A stretch of 61,378 nucleotides of DNA from CAZKJL01 sp964611095 (GTDB taxonomy: Bacteria; Patescibacteriota; Gracilibacteria; Peribacterales; Peribacteraceae), in contig CAZSWJ010000005.1 in the NCBI GenBank assembly GCA_964611095.1, positions 1-61,378 of the forward strand. Reading direction: 5' to 3'. Within the stretch, counting starts at the first letter, position 1. Every line of letters starts with the position of its first letter. Under the pieces are notes generated by a model. It did not search any database, was not told the origin of the DNA, and worked only from the letters and a program-made list of their open reading frames with translations. The position numbers and the translations under genes are program-made. Positions 30,762 to 39,820 of this stretch are shown piece after piece.

Positions 30762-32537
30762 TTAACGTTTGGCGATTTCGGCATCGAGCTTGCGCTTGAC
30801 GGCGTCGTTGTTCAGCGTGCCTCCGGCTGCGGTGTTGCTGGCGACCTGCTTCAAGAATTCGAGCGTTTCTTTTTCCGACGTGGTCGAACTCAGGCCGAAT
30901 TCTTTGCGGATATCCGTGAAGTTTTTGTCTTTGTTCACGCCGCGAGAAAGTTCATCGATGGCATTGGCAAGCTTGGTCTGGCTTGCCGCATTGAGTTTGG
31001 CCGCTTCCGTAGCGGCGTTCTTCTTGCCGCCCACGGCATCTTGGATGAGTTCGCCCAGGCTCTTGTCCGTTCTGCCGGACGCCTTGGCGCGGATGGCGTC
31101 GGCGGTGAATTTGGGCAAGTTGAGAGCGGTGCCCAGGTTGCCTTTGCCGCCGCCCGGGAGCGGGAGGGGAGTGAGGAGCGGGAGTTGCGCCACACCCTTG
31201 AAGACGTACTCACCGTAGCCCTTGAGTTTGTCGGTGAACTGTCCCACGATCTTGTTCTTGGCGAGCGCTTTGAACGAACCGGTCCAGATGATGGCGATGG
31301 CGGCGATCATCCAGAGCAACGTCCACCAGCTCGTGACGCCGTTGATGATGGGCACGTTGAACGTCTGCGTGAAGCTTCCGAGCGGAGCCGGAATCTGTGC
31401 CACGGTGGAGAGCATGATGAATCCGATGACGAACGGCACGGCAACCACGGCCGGGAGGAACGCCGCGTTGATGAATTCCTGCCAGACGTTCACCTCGAAG
31501 CCGAAGACGTCGGTGCCGAGTTTGCCGTTGATGACGTAGCCCAGGAACGTGAAGGGCATGAATGCCGTCGTCACCCAAATGATGACGATACGGATGAGCA
31601 GTCCGATGGCGAGTCCGATCATGGGCAGCACCACGGCCAGCTGAATGACGAGGGAGAGGAGCACGCTGAAGGCGATCTGCAATGAGACCGATGCGGCCCT
31701 GCCCGTACCGATGGGTCCGCCGCCGGCGATGGCCAGCGTGGTGGGCACGCGGGACAGCTGCGTGATGCGCGCGAAACTGACCACGATGCCGTTGATCATG
31801 GCGTGGCCTGCGGACATGTGCGTCACGGCAACGTCGAAGTCTTCGGTTTTATGGCACTCCAGTCCCGTGATGCATTTGCAGTCGGGGTCTCCGGCATTCG
31901 GACAGAAGGCAGTTGCTTGGGCAGGGGTGGGGAAGATCGTGGCGTCCACGACCACTTTGCACGGCACCGGCTTGGGCGGCGTGCTGTTGTCCAGGGTCCT
32001 GCAGGTGAAGTTGGGCAGAGCGCTCGGGATGGAGAACACCGTCGCCGTGAGCACGTTGGCCACGTCGATGATGACGCGGGGGAAGAACCACGAGAAGTTC
32101 ACGAGGATCACCGCCACGACGAAGTTACGGACCTTGTCGTTCACTTTCTCGGTGCTTGCCGTGATGATGACGTAGAACGACACTCCGATGAGCATCACCG
32201 CGAAGACAACGTTCATGATGTTTCGGGACAGCTGCCAGATCGTATTCAGCGCCCCCATCATCGTGGGATCGTTGAAGAAGTCGGCCTGCAGCAGGTACTG
32301 CATCATGTTCAGGACCACGAGCAGGATGACGTGGAGGAACGTATTGATGAACGCCAGCTTCTGCACGAGCTTGATGATGTCCTCACCGAGGCTTCCACGG
32401 ACCGCAGCACCCGTTCCGGGCGTCAGGGCGGCTTGAGCGTAGGCCGTTTCGGCACCGAGGAGTCCGTTGTGCCACGCCGCTGCCAGAATGACGGCGGCCA
32501 GGAGCCCGATCAGGTACTTGGTTTTTGTGTGAAACAT
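30762..32537 (-). CDS. VirB6/TrbL-like polytopic membrane protein
   Basis: The 591-residue protein has a signal-like N-terminus, then about seven to eight TM helices: near residues 60-80, 110-135, 140-165, 285-310, 315-340, 365-390 and 410-430. A cysteine-rich extracytoplasmic loop (about 185-235, CRTLDNSTPPKPVPCK to CPNAGDPDCKCITGLEC) lies between helices. The layout matches the TrbL/VirB6-type proteins often seen in CPR genomes, the inner-membrane channel component of type IV secretion systems. The C-terminal 160 residues are soluble and Lys/Ala-rich. A textbook promoter gives it a leaderless start. No other T4SS genes are visible here. Confidence 0.75.
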   Translation of the reverse strand: MFHTKTKYLIGLLAAVILAAAWHNGLLGAETAYAQAALTPGTGAAVRGSLGEDIIKLVQKLAFINTFLHVILLVVLNMMQYLLQADFFNDPTMMGALNTIWQLSRNIMNVVFAVMLIGVSFYVIITASTEKVNDKVRNFVVAVILVNFSWFFPRVIIDVANVLTATVFSIPSALPNFTCRTLDNSTPPKPVPCKVVVDATIFPTPAQATAFCPNAGDPDCKCITGLECHKTEDFDVAVTHMSAGHAMINGIVVSFARITQLSRVPTTLAIAGGGPIGTGRAASVSLQIAFSVLLSLVIQLAVVLPMIGLAIGLLIRIVIIWVTTAFMPFTFLGYVINGKLGTDVFGFEVNVWQEFINAAFLPAVVAVPFVIGFIMLSTVAQIPAPLGSFTQTFNVPIINGVTSWWTLLWMIAAIAIIWTGSFKALAKNKIVGQFTDKLKGYGEYVFKGVAQLPLLTPLPLPGGGKGNLGTALNLPKFTADAIRAKASGRTDKSLGELIQDAVGGKKNAATEAAKLNAASQTKLANAIDELSRGVNKDKNFTDIRKEFGLSSTTSEKETLEFLKQVASNTAAGGTLNNDAVKRKLDAEIAKR

Positions 32538-32545
32538 TTCTCATC

Positions 32546-32574
32546 AGTATAGCATTTTTTACCTTTTTATTCAA
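32546..32574 (-). promoter_or_regulatory. Promoter of the VirB6-like operon
   Basis: On the minus strand TTGAAT (32574-32569), a 17-nt spacer and TATACT (32551-32546), 8 nt before the ATG at 32537. The mRNA should begin at or within a base or two of the start codon. Confidence 0.75.
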
Positions 32575-32716
32575 TTGTGCTGAGAGGAGGCTCCAGGGGC
32601 CGAATATGATTGTGTAACATTCCCGTAAAAATAGTGTATAAATTTTGTGTTCATAAGCAAGTTATTCATAAAAATAAATATCATTATTTTGTTTATTATA
32701 AGCCAAAAAGTCTGAG

Positions 32717-32773
32717 TATAATCATTGAACATAGATACTGTTCAATTTTCTTGCTCTCACTATCCGTAGTGAG
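32717..32773 (+). promoter_or_regulatory. Operator-like inverted repeats behind a -10 box
   Basis: TATAAT (32717-32722) is followed at once by ATTGAAC (32724-32730) and its exact complement GTTCAAT (32740-32746), then by the perfect palindrome CTCACTA-tccg-TAGTGAG (32756-32773). This AT-rich 281-bp divergent spacer holds no gene. The repeats sit where a repressor would block transcription of the regulator gene at 32819. Confidence 0.5.
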
Positions 32774-32818
32774 TAACATTTGTGATCAGAGTCTTATCTC
32801 TCCCTTTGAAGCTCTTCG

Positions 32819-33406
32819 ATGGTTCACGACGCGCTCAAATCACTGTTCAGCTCGCAGACCCGCGTGAAGCTTTTGTCGGTCTTCCTGCTGCACCCCGAAG
32901 AGGAATACTTCATCCGCCAGCTCACTCGTCTCCTTGGAGAGCAAATCAACTCCATCCGCCGGGAGCTCGAGAACCTCCGCAAGATCGGTTTGGTGAAGGC
33001 GCGTCACAGGAATCGCAAGAAGTTCTACAAGACGGACACCGATTTCATCTTCTTTAAAGAGCTGCAGAGTATGTTCTCCAAAGAGGTGAAGGGAGGGGAG
33101 AGCGCCACGGTTTCGGCTCTCAAGACGCTCCCGGGCCTCCAGTTCCTGGAATTGGCCGGTACGTTCGTGGGGACGCACAGCAAAGTGGACCTGCTCGTCG
33201 TCGGAGATGTGAAGAAAGAGGTCATTGAGCTGCTTTTGGCACAGGACCCGGGTATGAGGAATGTGAAGTACTCTCTCTTCTCCAAGGCCGACTTCCTGTA
33301 TCGCTTGAGTCTCCGCGACAGGTTCATCCTGGAAATCGTCGACGATCCGCGCCACATGGTCGCCGTGAACCACATCGAAAAGGAGGTGGAGGAGGCGAGG
33401 AAGTAA
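32819..33406 (+). CDS. Winged-helix regulator with nucleotidyltransferase-like domain
   Basis: The 195-residue protein opens with a winged helix (about residues 8-75): SQTRVKLLSVFLLHPEEEYFIRQLTRLLG, then the recognition region QINSIRRELENLRKIGLVKARHRNRKKFYKTD. Residues 100-190 resemble a degraded MNT-type nucleotidyltransferase fold (GTFVGTHSKVDLLVVGDVKKE). This wHTH plus NTase-like arrangement is common in CPR and archaeal regulators and relates to toxin-antitoxin MNT proteins. It is probably a DNA-binding repressor. The divergent spacer to the VirB6-like operon carries inverted repeats that could be its operators. Confidence 0.82.
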   Translation: MVHDALKSLFSSQTRVKLLSVFLLHPEEEYFIRQLTRLLGEQINSIRRELENLRKIGLVKARHRNRKKFYKTDTDFIFFKELQSMFSKEVKGGESATVSALKTLPGLQFLELAGTFVGTHSKVDLLVVGDVKKEVIELLLAQDPGMRNVKYSLFSKADFLYRLSLRDRFILEIVDDPRHMVAVNHIEKEVEEARK

Positions 33407-33503
33407 TAAGTAGTACGTAGTAAATAGTAGGTAGATAGGGGATTGTTCTGAATTTGTAATATCCCTTCCTTGTCCCGTACTACTTGCTACATACTACTTT
33501 TTT
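33407..33503. repeat. GTAGTA-type intergenic inverted repeat, copy 2
   Basis: The left arm AAGTAGTACGTAGTAAATAG and right arm GTACTACTTGCTACATACTA are reiterated AGTANGT units in opposite orientations, the right arm running into a T-run. It may terminate the regulator gene. Same family as 15387-15458. Confidence 0.65.
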
Positions 33504-33507
33504 GCCC

Positions 33508-33536
33508 TTTACAGCCACGGTGCCATTCTCTAAACT
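33508..33536 (+). promoter_or_regulatory. rplS promoter
   Basis: TTTACA (33508-33513), a 17-nt spacer and TAAACT (33531-33536), 11 nt before the ATG. Confidence 0.6.
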
Positions 33537-33547
33537 TTCCCAGCTTT

Positions 33548-34006
33548 ATGACAGGTATCGCCCTCAAAGAACAGGCAGACAAGATGTCCCTCAAGCGCCC
33601 CGACGTGCAGCCCGGTTACACCGTGCGCGTGCACTCCAAGGTGCAGGAAGGCGATAAGGAGCGCGTGCAGATCTTCGAGGGTCTCGTCATCGGTATGCAC
33701 CGCGGACACAGCCCCACGGACTGCAGCTTCACGGTTCGCCGCATTTCCTCCGGTGTCGGAGTGGAGCGCGTCTTCCCGTTGCACTCTCCCAACATCGTCA
33801 AAATCGAAGTGAAGAAGGTCGCCGAGGTTCGCCGCGCCAAGCTCAACTTCCTCAGGCACCGCACGGGTAAGAGTGCTCGCCTCAGCGAGCGCTTCACCAA
33901 CGCCGAAGAGTTCTCCATCGCCGCAGCTCCGGCTCCGGTCGTTGAGGCAGCTCCCGCCGCAGAGGCTCCGGTCGCCGAGGCCAAGAAGGAAGAGGCCGCC
34001 AAATAG
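33548..34006 (+). CDS. rplS: Ribosomal protein bL19
   Basis: The 152-residue protein contains the bL19 core: PDVQPGYTVRVHSKVQEGDKERVQIFEGLVI, then the RRISSGVGVERVFPLHSPNI segment and AKLNFLR. It sits at the 30S-50S interface. The usual length is about 115 residues; here a C-terminal extension of some 35 residues made of Ala, Pro, Glu and Lys is added. The ATG at 33548 follows a promoter 11 nt upstream. It is a single-gene unit without the usual trmD-rimM neighbours. Confidence 0.95.
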   Translation: MTGIALKEQADKMSLKRPDVQPGYTVRVHSKVQEGDKERVQIFEGLVIGMHRGHSPTDCSFTVRRISSGVGVERVFPLHSPNIVKIEVKKVAEVRRAKLNFLRHRTGKSARLSERFTNAEEFSIAAAPAPVVEAAPAAEAPVAEAKKEEAAK

Positions 34007-34057
34007 TCGAGGCACACACGTATGGTCGGTGTCTTTTTTGCGTTATCATCGTGACGT

Positions 34058-35017
34058 ATGAAGTGCGTTCTCGTCGGTAACTACGGCGTCGGCAATATCG
34101 GCGATGAAGCGCTGCGTGAATACTTTTTGAAGATGATGCCCGAGATCGAATGGATCTCCGTTTCGGGGAGTGCGAAGGGGAGTGGTGAGGTACCGAGATT
34201 GCCGCTCGGACTTCGGTCACTCTTTGCTCCGTGGTGGAAAACCATTGCCGCAATCGCCAAGGCCGATGCCCTGGTTTTTGGCGGAGGCTCGCTGTTTACC
34301 GACATCGAGTCGGTGTGGGCCTGCGTTCTTTGGTGGGCGTATGCGGCGACGGCAAAACTCTTCGGTACGCCGATCGTTTTGGCATTCCAAGGTGCCGGTC
34401 CGTACGGCACGAAACTTGGAAAACATTTGGCCATGTGGACGTATCGACGTGCGTCGTTCATCTCCGTTCGCGATGAAGCGTCACTCACAAGACTTCGTTC
34501 GTGGGAGTTGAAATGCACGCCCGTTCTCACGTTCGATCCGGCGTTCGCGCTCTTCGCAGCGCATCCAAAAAAATCATCCGCAGAACCGGTGCTCGTCATC
34601 ATTCCGCGCACGAATTCCGATGAGAAATTCTTCGCTGCCGTACGCGAAAAAATCAGTGATCGCTCGGTACGAATTCTCCTCATGCAGCCCGATCCGGCCG
34701 AGAGGCAGGTGGCTGCGGTCATCGCAAAACTCTGCAGAGGAAAGGCGACGGTCGTCGAGATTCTGTCCGTCACGCAACTCCTCGATGAGGTCGCGGGAGC
34801 GTCCGAAGTGCTCTCGCAGCGCTACCACGGCGCACTTGCTGCGCTCGCCATGAAGATCCCCGTCGATGTGGTTCCGCAGGGAGCGGGGGATAAGATGGCG
34901 GTCCTCAAGAGCGATTTTCTCAAGAACCCCGGACTGCGAGAACAGTGGCTGCAGAGCATTGAGAGTGGCAAAATCGCGCTGCGGGACTCGCTCAAGACGT
35001 TGTCGTCATCTCTTTAA
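34058..35017 (+). CDS. Polysaccharide pyruvyl transferase family protein (CsaB-like)
   Basis: The 319-residue protein has the family's N-terminal GNYGVGNIGDEALREYFL motif, FGGGSLFTDIES, the FQGAGPYG strand and the C-terminal RYHGALAALA motif. CsaB enzymes add pyruvyl groups to cell-wall polysaccharide so that SLH-domain S-layer proteins can bind. That would fit a CPR cell with an S-layer, though no SLH protein is seen in this window. TATCAT (34044-34049) is 8 nt before the ATG, predicting a leaderless mRNA. The downstream gene has its own -10 box 31 bp after this stop. Confidence 0.88.
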   Translation: MKCVLVGNYGVGNIGDEALREYFLKMMPEIEWISVSGSAKGSGEVPRLPLGLRSLFAPWWKTIAAIAKADALVFGGGSLFTDIESVWACVLWWAYAATAKLFGTPIVLAFQGAGPYGTKLGKHLAMWTYRRASFISVRDEASLTRLRSWELKCTPVLTFDPAFALFAAHPKKSSAEPVLVIIPRTNSDEKFFAAVREKISDRSVRILLMQPDPAERQVAAVIAKLCRGKATVVEILSVTQLLDEVAGASEVLSQRYHGALAALAMKIPVDVVPQGAGDKMAVLKSDFLKNPGLREQWLQSIESGKIALRDSLKTLSSSL

Positions 35018-35048
35018 GAAACTCTCCTTTTGTGCTATACTGTTTCCA

Positions 35049-35474
35049 ATGAAAACACTCATCCTCAACGACGCGGAACAGGCGGTCTTTTCCAAGCTGA
35101 GCGCCGATCTTCGTAAAGATTGTAAAGTTCAACCGGAAACCATCGTTTTTCAGGATACGCAGGAGGCCAGGGATCTCCGTCTTGAAATGATGGAAATCAC
35201 CGATCCCGCAGTTCTTCATTTCCAACGACAGATCAGTGAAATTCAATCTCCCGAGCAGTTCAATGCGCTCGTGAACGGGATCGATCTCGGAAGCATCAGC
35301 GACGCAGCCATCAACCAGCTTCTGTTCGCACTCGGCCCCGATGCAATCACCATTCTCATCGGTCGTATTCTTCCGAACGTCAAATCCCGGGAGGATGTGC
35401 AGGGAATCGCCGATTTGTCCGAAGTTCGTCATTCCCTCTTACATTCGCTTACGGTTTCCATCCCCACTGTATGA
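35049..35474 (+). CDS. Hypothetical protein, first gene of the 1212-aa protein operon
   Basis: The 141-residue soluble protein is unrecognised. It is helical with an acidic middle (QTPQ-like region around FQRQISEIQSPEQFNALVNGIDLG) and a hydrophobic patch AAINQLLFALGPDAITILIGRILP. TATACT (35036-35041) lies 7 nt before the ATG, so the operon mRNA should be leaderless. It overlaps the next gene by 4 bp (ATGA), showing translational coupling. Function is unknown. Confidence 0.75.
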   Translation: MKTLILNDAEQAVFSKLSADLRKDCKVQPETIVFQDTQEARDLRLEMMEITDPAVLHFQRQISEIQSPEQFNALVNGIDLGSISDAAINQLLFALGPDAITILIGRILPNVKSREDVQGIADLSEVRHSLLHSLTVSIPTV

Positions 35475-36028
35475 TTTCCGAAGCAGGAGGCTCATCTCGC
35501 GGCGAACTCGATCTCAATCCGTTCAAGGCAGCCGTTCGCGGCAATCTGTCCGCTCGTTCCTTGAACTTGGGCTCACTCGAGTATGTTGCGGAAAAGGGAA
35601 CCGACGAGGTGCAAAAGGCGCTTTTGGACGATCCGGATCTCAAGAAAGAAGTGAAAAAGAAAGACCTTACGGAGCGCGTACGTTTGCTCCTTACCGATGC
35701 GAGCAAGCGTGTTCAGACATTGGCACGCAATAAGGTTTTCAGTAAGGAAATGGAAAAGAAAGGTTTGTGGGCCAAGATCAAAACGTTCGCCAAGAACAAC
35801 AAAATCGTCACCGCTCTCTTGCTTGCCGCAGCAGCGGCAGCCGGAGTGGGTGCAGCATTCTACTTCACCGGTCAGTGGGAACTTCTCATGGCCGGCGTCG
35901 CTTCCGCTCGCAAGCAAATTGCCGCGGGTGTGGGCAAAAGTCTGAGTGTATTCGACCCCAAGACCGTACCGCTCGAAGGCGGCGGAGCCGGTTCCATTCC
36001 GAAGGGATTGGAATCGTTCAATCTCTAG
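35471..36028 (+). CDS. Single-pass membrane protein, second gene of the operon
   Basis: The 185-residue protein has a charged helical N-terminal half (LLDDPDLKKEVKKKDLTERVRLLL), one strong TM helix about residues 112-132 (IVTALLLAAAAAAGVGAAFYF) and a Gly/Pro-rich C-terminal end. The positive residues just before the helix suggest the N-terminal part is cytoplasmic. It overlaps the gene before by 4 bp and is 35 bp before the 1212-residue protein. It may anchor that protein at the membrane. No family is recognised. Confidence 0.75.
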   Translation: MISEAGGSSRGELDLNPFKAAVRGNLSARSLNLGSLEYVAEKGTDEVQKALLDDPDLKKEVKKKDLTERVRLLLTDASKRVQTLARNKVFSKEMEKKGLWAKIKTFAKNNKIVTALLLAAAAAAGVGAAFYFTGQWELLMAGVASARKQIAAGVGKSLSVFDPKTVPLEGGGAGSIPKGLESFNL

Positions 36029-36063
36029 AGACAAAACGATAAACATTCATACAAACATTCATC

Positions 36064-39000
36064 ATGCAGCTTCCTCAAGAGATAGGCGGCGAACGTCAGC
36101 CACTCAATACCGAGTGGTCGGATGAACTGGTGAAACTCAATCTGATCCTGGGCAAGCCCAAGGAACAGCTGCCGGGTGACATTGAGCGCAACCAGAAAGG
36201 CGAATTCAAATTCAAGGAAGGTACGCTCACGGAGACCGAGCTTGTGAAAAGGATCACCGATGCACTCAAAGACAAGAAAGTGGAGAACTTCAGTGAACTG
36301 ACGGGAGTTTTGCAGGATCTTTCCATGATGCGTTCGCTCCAGGTCACCGCGGAGCTCAACAGGGCCTCGAATCCTGCAGATCAACAGCGTCTGAAGCGAG
36401 AGCTCATCGTTTCCAACCAGGGTGCCGCGTACTACGAGTACTTGCCCGAAGTCGTGAGACAGATCGGGGAAACATTCGATCGCTATGAAGCGCTTCGTCA
36501 ACTGGGTCGCAAGCTCAATCTTCCGCTCCCCAAGAATTTCGATTCGTTTGAAAAAAATACGACGCAGTACGTGAAGGTGCTCAGAGAGACGCTCGACTAT
36601 CGCGTGAGGTTCGGCAATGCCGTGCAGTTCCGCGACCAAATCCGTCTCCAGAGGAACATGCCTGCACTCAAACAAACGATCGACCGCTTGTCGATCATTC
36701 CGCAGCGCAATGCCGATCAGGAGCGAGAGCTCTCCCGCGCACGTTTGGACTATTCCATCGCCGAGCAACTCGGACTCGAAACGGCTACGTCGCAGGAATT
36801 GCAGAGGCCATTTGAAGAAGCGCTCATGGCTCTTCAGCCTGCCGATCGCACGCTTTTGACGACGGGTACCGCCGAAGCTCAATCCGTTCGTACGAACGAG
36901 CTGAACCAGAAAATCGTCGATATTCTTGCTGGTGATAAAAAGGCGACGGGCTTGGATCAAGATTTTGTTCCGCAGACGGCGTACATCGAGCTGTGGCAAG
37001 AGTTCGACAAAGATTTGCTGACGGTTCAGCGCGAGCTCGAAAAAACTTTTTCAAAGGAAGAACCCAAGAAAATCGAAGATCAAAAGCAATACCTTCACAA
37101 CATTCGTCGTCAAATGAGCGGGGATCTTACCGCGTTCGTCAACGACCTCGGTCAGTATCAGTTGGAACTCGACGAAATCGCTCGTACGCAGCATCACATC
37201 GGCCATTCCATGACCACGCTCGGTGTCACGGCTCCATTGAACGCAACGGCTCCCAAGGATGCCGAGGGCTTGCAGAACTGGCTCGATGAACGAGCGAAGT
37301 TCCGTCAGAACGCCATCAGGGGAAGTCTCGATGAGGCCAGTAAGATGCTTGAGCCCGGCACGATGGAAAACATCGAAGACGCATGGACCAAGAACGGTCA
37401 GGTGATCGTCGCCGATGTCGCCGTGAAGCTTTCGCGCATCGCCGCAGGCTGGCTGCCGAGCGAAAAGGGCACGGCCATGAACATCATCGACAAAACCTAC
37501 AACAAAGCCGCTCCCCTGGTCGGCTTGCCCGAAGTGAAGAGCAACGAAAAAATGAAAGACGAGCTCTCCGGGCCCATTTTGGAAGTTCTCGGTTGGCCCA
37601 AGGACAAGACCTGGGCCGAACTCAACGATGCGGAGAAAATGGAGATCAAGAAGCGTACGAAGAGCGTCTTGGATGCCATGAACAATTTCGACCGCAGCAA
37701 GATCAACAACCTGCGTCAGACGATGTCCCTCATCGATGAATTTCAGCAGAAGAATCCTCCGTCAAGTTTTGCCAACGAGCCCGTGAGCGAAGATGTGCTT
37801 CAGGCCATGGAGGGTCAAAGAGTCGGTGCCGACATGACCGGACAAGTCGTTGCCGGAGTCACCGTCAATAAGGCGACGGCCTTCATTCTGCTACTGCGCC
37901 AGCGTCGCAAAGACTGGGGAGATCCCGAGCAGAAGACCGGATTCATCGGTGAATACGCCAAATTCCTCGACGGTCTCGACGACAACGTGAAACTGCACCT
38001 CGATACCGCAGGCGCTCTTTTCAAGATGCAGCGCGCGTACTGGGAATATTCCAAGGACCTCATGAAATTTGCCGGGCTTGCGGCACTTTCACCGTGGATC
38101 ATCGCCGCGATCATGGCCGCAGGACCGACGGTATATAAAGTCGGCAGATTTGCCGCACCGCGCTTGTATCGGGGTGCCGTGAATACCACCAGGGCCACGT
38201 GGAATGCCTTGCGCGGGGTACGCGAATCCACCACCCTGAGCAAAGAAACGCAAGGTGCGCTCCAGAAAATGAGATATCTCGCCAAAGAACGCCAAGTGGC
38301 TCAGTGGCTTGAGAGCACGAGAGCCGGACAAACCATTTCCAAGCTGGGTTTCCTGAGAGAGGCTCGTTTGGTTCGCGGGGGTGCGGCGGTCATGCGAGGA
38401 ACGGGTGTCGTTTTCAAATACGGCACGTCGGCAATCATTCCTGCGATGGCTGCCGTGGAAGCGTATTATACGCATCAGCGCGTAAAGGGTGCCGAGGGCA
38501 ACGCGGAACTTCAGAACACGTATCGCGACAATTACTACACCACAGCTCTTGAGGCGGGTGGTTTGATGGCTACCATGCCGCTTAGCGTCGGTCCGCAAAT
38601 CGTTTTGGCAGCCCCCGTTCTCTATGCCGCCGATTACAGAAGGGCGCGCAATGAAGTGAGTGCCGATTGGACTCGGGGAATCGACAACTGGATGAATGAG
38701 TACGACAGCGCCGGTCTCATGGGAAAATTGCGCGATACGAATTTGTCCAATGCCGTTGAGGCGGGAGGAGGAGGTGCTCTGTATCCGCGCATTGCTTTTC
38801 CGAGCAAAGAGGATCAAATCAAAGCCGCAAATACCATCGACAGCGCACAAATCGGCGCTCGTGCTTCCATCATGGAAGCGTATTTCAAAAAAAATCTCTT
38901 GGCTCCAGCGGATGCCACTGAATTGGAGCGCCAAGATTTCATCCGACACAAATTGATCTACATGAAAATGATCACTCAGGGTCGATTTGAGCGACCGTTG

Positions 39001-39702
39001 AACTCCGCTTATGAGCAGGCGGATTTGTATGCCGAACTGATGCTCAGAAGGAAGCAGATGGAAAAAGCGGGAGAACCGTTGTTGCTTTCATACATCACGG
39101 ACGAAGGCGACCGTCGTTGGATCGATCTCTCAAAAATTTCACAGGGTTCCGCTCCGGATGGAGAGATCGTCATGGCTGTCATGGAGTATGCAAACAACAT
39201 CCGTTCGGGTGAAGAGGTGGCCATGTTCAGTACCATGGGAAATCTTGGAAAGAAGGGGAATTTGGAGGAAAGACAAAGTGCATGGCAGGGCATTCGCCAG
39301 AGTCTTTTGAGCAAGCTTTCGCATCATCTGCACATTGCGGACAGCTACATTCCGAGCGTCGACTGGCCGGGTGTCGATGTGGTTCTCGTTTCCTCGGGCA
39401 ATGCCAAGGCCATCAATGTCATTCGCTCGTACTTGGCAGGCAGCATCGAAGCCAGGGTCAACAACTTGGCCAACGGTTTGTACGAAGGCAGTATCACCGT
39501 TGAGAAGTACAATGCGGTTCTCGAAGAGTGCAAAACGATCCTGAACCAAGTCGCCGTTGCCGTTGAGGATAAGAAAACGGATGCGTTGTACAAAAGGGCG
39601 GCTGCGTACTTCGGTGAGAATCTGGGTGATGCTGAAAAGTATGCGAATGGAATCACCAGGCTTCTTGATCCGACGAATAAGAGCGACGGAGCTCCGCGGT
39701 AA
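36064..39702 (+). CDS. Giant 1212-residue protein of unknown function
   Basis: I do not recognise this protein. The first 640 residues are charged and mostly helical (many Gln, Glu, Lys and Arg; coiled-coil-like stretches such as KEEPKKIEDQKQYLHNIRRQM). Hydrophobic segments occur near residues 660-690 (FAGLAALSPWIIAAIMAAGP), 780-800 and 830-850 (MATMPLSVGPQIVLAAPVLYAA), so it may be membrane-associated in the middle. The last 300 residues are soluble. No catalytic motif is evident and there is no signal peptide. It closes an operon with the two genes upstream and lies beside csaB. It is of similar size and composition to the 1159-residue protein at 7066, but no clear alignment is visible. Confidence 0.85.
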   Translation: MQLPQEIGGERQPLNTEWSDELVKLNLILGKPKEQLPGDIERNQKGEFKFKEGTLTETELVKRITDALKDKKVENFSELTGVLQDLSMMRSLQVTAELNRASNPADQQRLKRELIVSNQGAAYYEYLPEVVRQIGETFDRYEALRQLGRKLNLPLPKNFDSFEKNTTQYVKVLRETLDYRVRFGNAVQFRDQIRLQRNMPALKQTIDRLSIIPQRNADQERELSRARLDYSIAEQLGLETATSQELQRPFEEALMALQPADRTLLTTGTAEAQSVRTNELNQKIVDILAGDKKATGLDQDFVPQTAYIELWQEFDKDLLTVQRELEKTFSKEEPKKIEDQKQYLHNIRRQMSGDLTAFVNDLGQYQLELDEIARTQHHIGHSMTTLGVTAPLNATAPKDAEGLQNWLDERAKFRQNAIRGSLDEASKMLEPGTMENIEDAWTKNGQVIVADVAVKLSRIAAGWLPSEKGTAMNIIDKTYNKAAPLVGLPEVKSNEKMKDELSGPILEVLGWPKDKTWAELNDAEKMEIKKRTKSVLDAMNNFDRSKINNLRQTMSLIDEFQQKNPPSSFANEPVSEDVLQAMEGQRVGADMTGQVVAGVTVNKATAFILLLRQRRKDWGDPEQKTGFIGEYAKFLDGLDDNVKLHLDTAGALFKMQRAYWEYSKDLMKFAGLAALSPWIIAAIMAAGPTVYKVGRFAAPRLYRGAVNTTRATWNALRGVRESTTLSKETQGALQKMRYLAKERQVAQWLESTRAGQTISKLGFLREARLVRGGAAVMRGTGVVFKYGTSAIIPAMAAVEAYYTHQRVKGAEGNAELQNTYRDNYYTTALEAGGLMATMPLSVGPQIVLAAPVLYAADYRRARNEVSADWTRGIDNWMNEYDSAGLMGKLRDTNLSNAVEAGGGGALYPRIAFPSKEDQIKAANTIDSAQIGARASIMEAYFKKNLLAPADATELERQDFIRHKLIYMKMITQGRFERPLNSAYEQADLYAELMLRRKQMEKAGEPLLLSYITDEGDRRWIDLSKISQGSAPDGEIVMAVMEYANNIRSGEEVAMFSTMGNLGKKGNLEERQSAWQGIRQSLLSKLSHHLHIADSYIPSVDWPGVDVVLVSSGNAKAINVIRSYLAGSIEARVNNLANGLYEGSITVEKYNAVLEECKTILNQVAVAVEDKKTDALYKRAAAYFGENLGDAEKYANGITRLLDPTNKSDGAPR

Positions 39703-39820
39703 CGCATGAATTCGATATCGTACGTAACTTGCTTTGCCTGGTGTTTCAGCGGCTTTTTGCCTAGGATAAGCGGGCCCTTCGACTCGTCCGTTTTTGCGGA
39801 CTCGTCTCAGGATAAACCAT

